Below are positions 62,749-64,000 of a stretch of 64,000 nucleotides of DNA, in pieces (the first letter of the stretch is position 1; each line of letters starts with the position of its first letter). The stretch spans positions 62,001 to 126,000 of the forward strand of contig CACYVN010000001.1 in NCBI GenBank assembly GCA_902777855.1. Reading direction: 5' to 3'. A program made the position numbers and the translations under genes. Below the pieces are notes generated by a model, which worked only from the letters and a program-made list of their open reading frames with translations, was not told the DNA's origin and ran no database searches. The stretch comes from an uncultured bacterium. GTDB lineage: Bacteria > Cyanobacteriota > Vampirovibrionia > Gastranaerophilales > Gastranaerophilaceae.

Positions 62749-62764
62749 TATCTTAATATCTTAA
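62749..62764 (-). promoter_or_regulatory. TTAAGATA tandem repeat upstream of the 62654 gene
   Basis: On the minus strand TTAAGATATTAAGATA, two identical 8-mers. Related to the TTAAG boxes seen upstream of other lineage-specific genes. Confidence 0.3.
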
Positions 62765-62873
62765 AAATTTAAGAATTATAAATACTTATAATTTAGTTTA
62801 TAATTTTTTGTACTTGTATTATAATATTTTTAAATTAGAGATGTGAAATATTCTGTTTTATATGGAGGGATAA

Positions 62874-64000
62874 ATGAAAAGCATTATTTTGGCTGGCGGA
62901 AGCGGAAGCAGATTATGGCCGTTATCAAGAGATGAATACCCAAAACAACTATTATCTTTTGATGATAAAGAAAGTTTGTTACAAAAAACATTTAACAGAC
63001 TTTGTTCATTTTCTAAACCCTCAGAAATTGTAACGATTACAAACGTAAAACACTTTCAGAACATAAAACTTCAGCTTAATAAAATTGATAAAAACAATGT
63101 TGTTATCGGAGAACCTATAGGTAAAAACACTGCACCTGCAATAGCATCCACTCTCGAATATTTCAGACAGGCAGGAACAGATGATGACATAGTTCTGATT
63201 GTTCCGTCCGATCATTTGATAAAAGATACTGAAAAATTTAATAAAACCGTTGAACAGGGATTAGCTCTTGCAAAGCAGGGTAACATAGTAACATTTGGAA
63301 TAAAACCAAACTATCCCGAAACCGGTTATGGTTATATTAAAGTTGGGGCACCATTATCTTGCGGATACAAGGTAGAAAAATTTGAAGAAAAACCGGATTT
63401 TGAAACAGCCAAAAAGTATCTTGAAAGCGGAGAATACTACTGGAACGGAGGAATTTTCATGGGCAAAATTTCGACATTTTTGTCTGAATTTGAAAAATAT
63501 GCTCCGGATATTTATAGCAATTTACCGGAATTGAATTTCTTGCAAGATTTAAAAATTAAATATTCGGTCTATGAAAAAATGCCGTCAATATCGGTTGACT
63601 ACGCAATAATGGAAAAATCCGACAAAATTGCACTTGTCGAATTGTTATCAGACTGGAATGACTTGGGCTCGTGGCAATCCATGTATAAAGTTAAAGATAA
63701 AGACAGTGATGGAAATGTTTTAACAGGAAAAGTTATAACGGAAGGTGTAAAAAATTCTTTAATTTATTCACAAAAAGAAGTTGTTGCAGTTTCAGGTTTG
63801 GAAAATATTATTTTAGTTGAAACCGAAGATGCAATAATGGCTTGCAAAATGGATGAATCTCAGGATGTAAAAAAATTGTATGAAAAGCTAAAATCCGTTG
63901 AAAGTGACACGATAAAATTGCACAAAACAGTATTCAGACCCTGGGGCTATTACACCTGCATGAATAGCGGCGAAGGATATTTGACAAAAACAATTTGTGT
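62874..64000 (+). CDS. manC: Mannose-1-phosphate guanylyltransferase, 5' part
   Basis: The first 375 codons of a GDP-mannose pyrophosphorylase; the frame runs off the window. Landmarks: ILAGGSGSRLWPLSR, the lysine region EPIGKNTAPAIA, VPSDHLI, VEKFEEKP, YYWNGGIFMG and SDWNDLGSWQ. At the end FRPWGYYTCMNSG begins the cupin domain of the bifunctional type II form, which also isomerises mannose-6-phosphate. It provides GDP-mannose for surface polysaccharide. GGAGGG lies 6 nt before the ATG at 62874. Confidence 0.95.
   Translation, partial: MKSIILAGGSGSRLWPLSRDEYPKQLLSFDDKESLLQKTFNRLCSFSKPSEIVTITNVKHFQNIKLQLNKIDKNNVVIGEPIGKNTAPAIASTLEYFRQAGTDDDIVLIVPSDHLIKDTEKFNKTVEQGLALAKQGNIVTFGIKPNYPETGYGYIKVGAPLSCGYKVEKFEEKPDFETAKKYLESGEYYWNGGIFMGKISTFLSEFEKYAPDIYSNLPELNFLQDLKIKYSVYEKMPSISVDYAIMEKSDKIALVELLSDWNDLGSWQSMYKVKDKDSDGNVLTGKVITEGVKNSLIYSQKEVVAVSGLENIILVETEDAIMACKMDESQDVKKLYEKLKSVESDTIKLHKTVFRPWGYYTCMNSGEGYLTKTIC

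Noticed and set aside
1-64000. CRISPR arrays or complete insertion sequences
   Set aside because: No evenly spaced direct repeats of 25-40 bp and no transposase or integrase reading frame were found.

Overview
The window reads as a piece of a low-GC, diderm, anaerobic bacterium from the non-photosynthetic branch of the Cyanobacteria phylum (Vampirovibrionia/Melainabacteria, most likely gut Gastranaerophilales). Lipid A synthesis (lpxB), a TolC-like outer membrane channel and a MacA-like adaptor indicate two membranes. An RpaA/RpaB-type response regulator, a DUF3326 protein and a PlsY with the motif GSGSTGATN point to cyanobacterial kin. HydF (FeFe-hydrogenase maturation) and a rubredoxin point to anaerobic, fermentative life. 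No photosynthesis gene is present. The placement is inferred from protein motifs read by eye; no database search was run.

Layout. 1-9.9 kb: end of lpxB, a lineage-specific membrane protein, a small secreted protein, polA, then clpX, clpP and tig on the minus strand, and rpsP. 10-15 kb: a HExxH protein, a large DEAH helicase carrying two membrane segments, an RpaB-like regulator and a TSCPD protein. 15-21 kb: one 2002-residue protein with a papain-type Gln/Cys/His/Asn set. 21-29 kb: ftsZ, tsf, rpsB, a 479-bp non-coding block with 20-bp terminal inverted repeats, rpsT, small genes, a C-x5-R phosphatase, plsY, holB and holA. 29-35.8 kb: a transglycosylase-like protein, fba, hydF, rpsO, a second HExxH protein and a zinc-ribbon protein. 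35.9-43 kb: cell-wall amidase, DUF3326, TPR, a soluble histidine kinase with a NarL-type regulator, pgi and mnmA. 43-50.8 kb: TspO-like protein, rplS-rbgA, recF, a pilT cluster, uvrB and rubredoxin. 50.8-53.4 kb: two lineage-specific proteins around a repeat-rich intergenic stretch with a possible small RNA. 53.4-60.3 kb: a six-gene MacAB-TolC-like export operon containing two DUF3137 membrane proteins. 60.5-64 kb: tRNA-Gly(GCC) with a duplicated 3' end, a 619-residue protein of unknown function, and the start of manC.

How it works together. Most genes are housekeeping: replication and repair (polA, holA, holB, recF, uvrB), translation (rpsP, rpsB, tsf, rpsT, rpsO, rplS, rbgA, mnmA), protein quality control (tig, clpP, clpX), division (ftsZ) and envelope (lpxB, plsY, amidase, manC, export operon). 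Between them lie proteins without signal peptides that I could not assign to known families. Several carry protease or transglycosylase motifs.

Two transcription patterns recur. Several genes have a TATAAT-like box exactly 6-7 nt before the ATG and no Shine-Dalgarno, which suggests leaderless mRNAs. Several lineage-specific genes have a TTAAG-type direct repeat upstream. The strongest novelty candidates are the giant papain-like protein, the inverted-repeat element at 24.2-24.6 kb, the dispersed GGGTGAGGG-type repeats, the possible small RNA near 52.5 kb and the leaderless promoter pattern.
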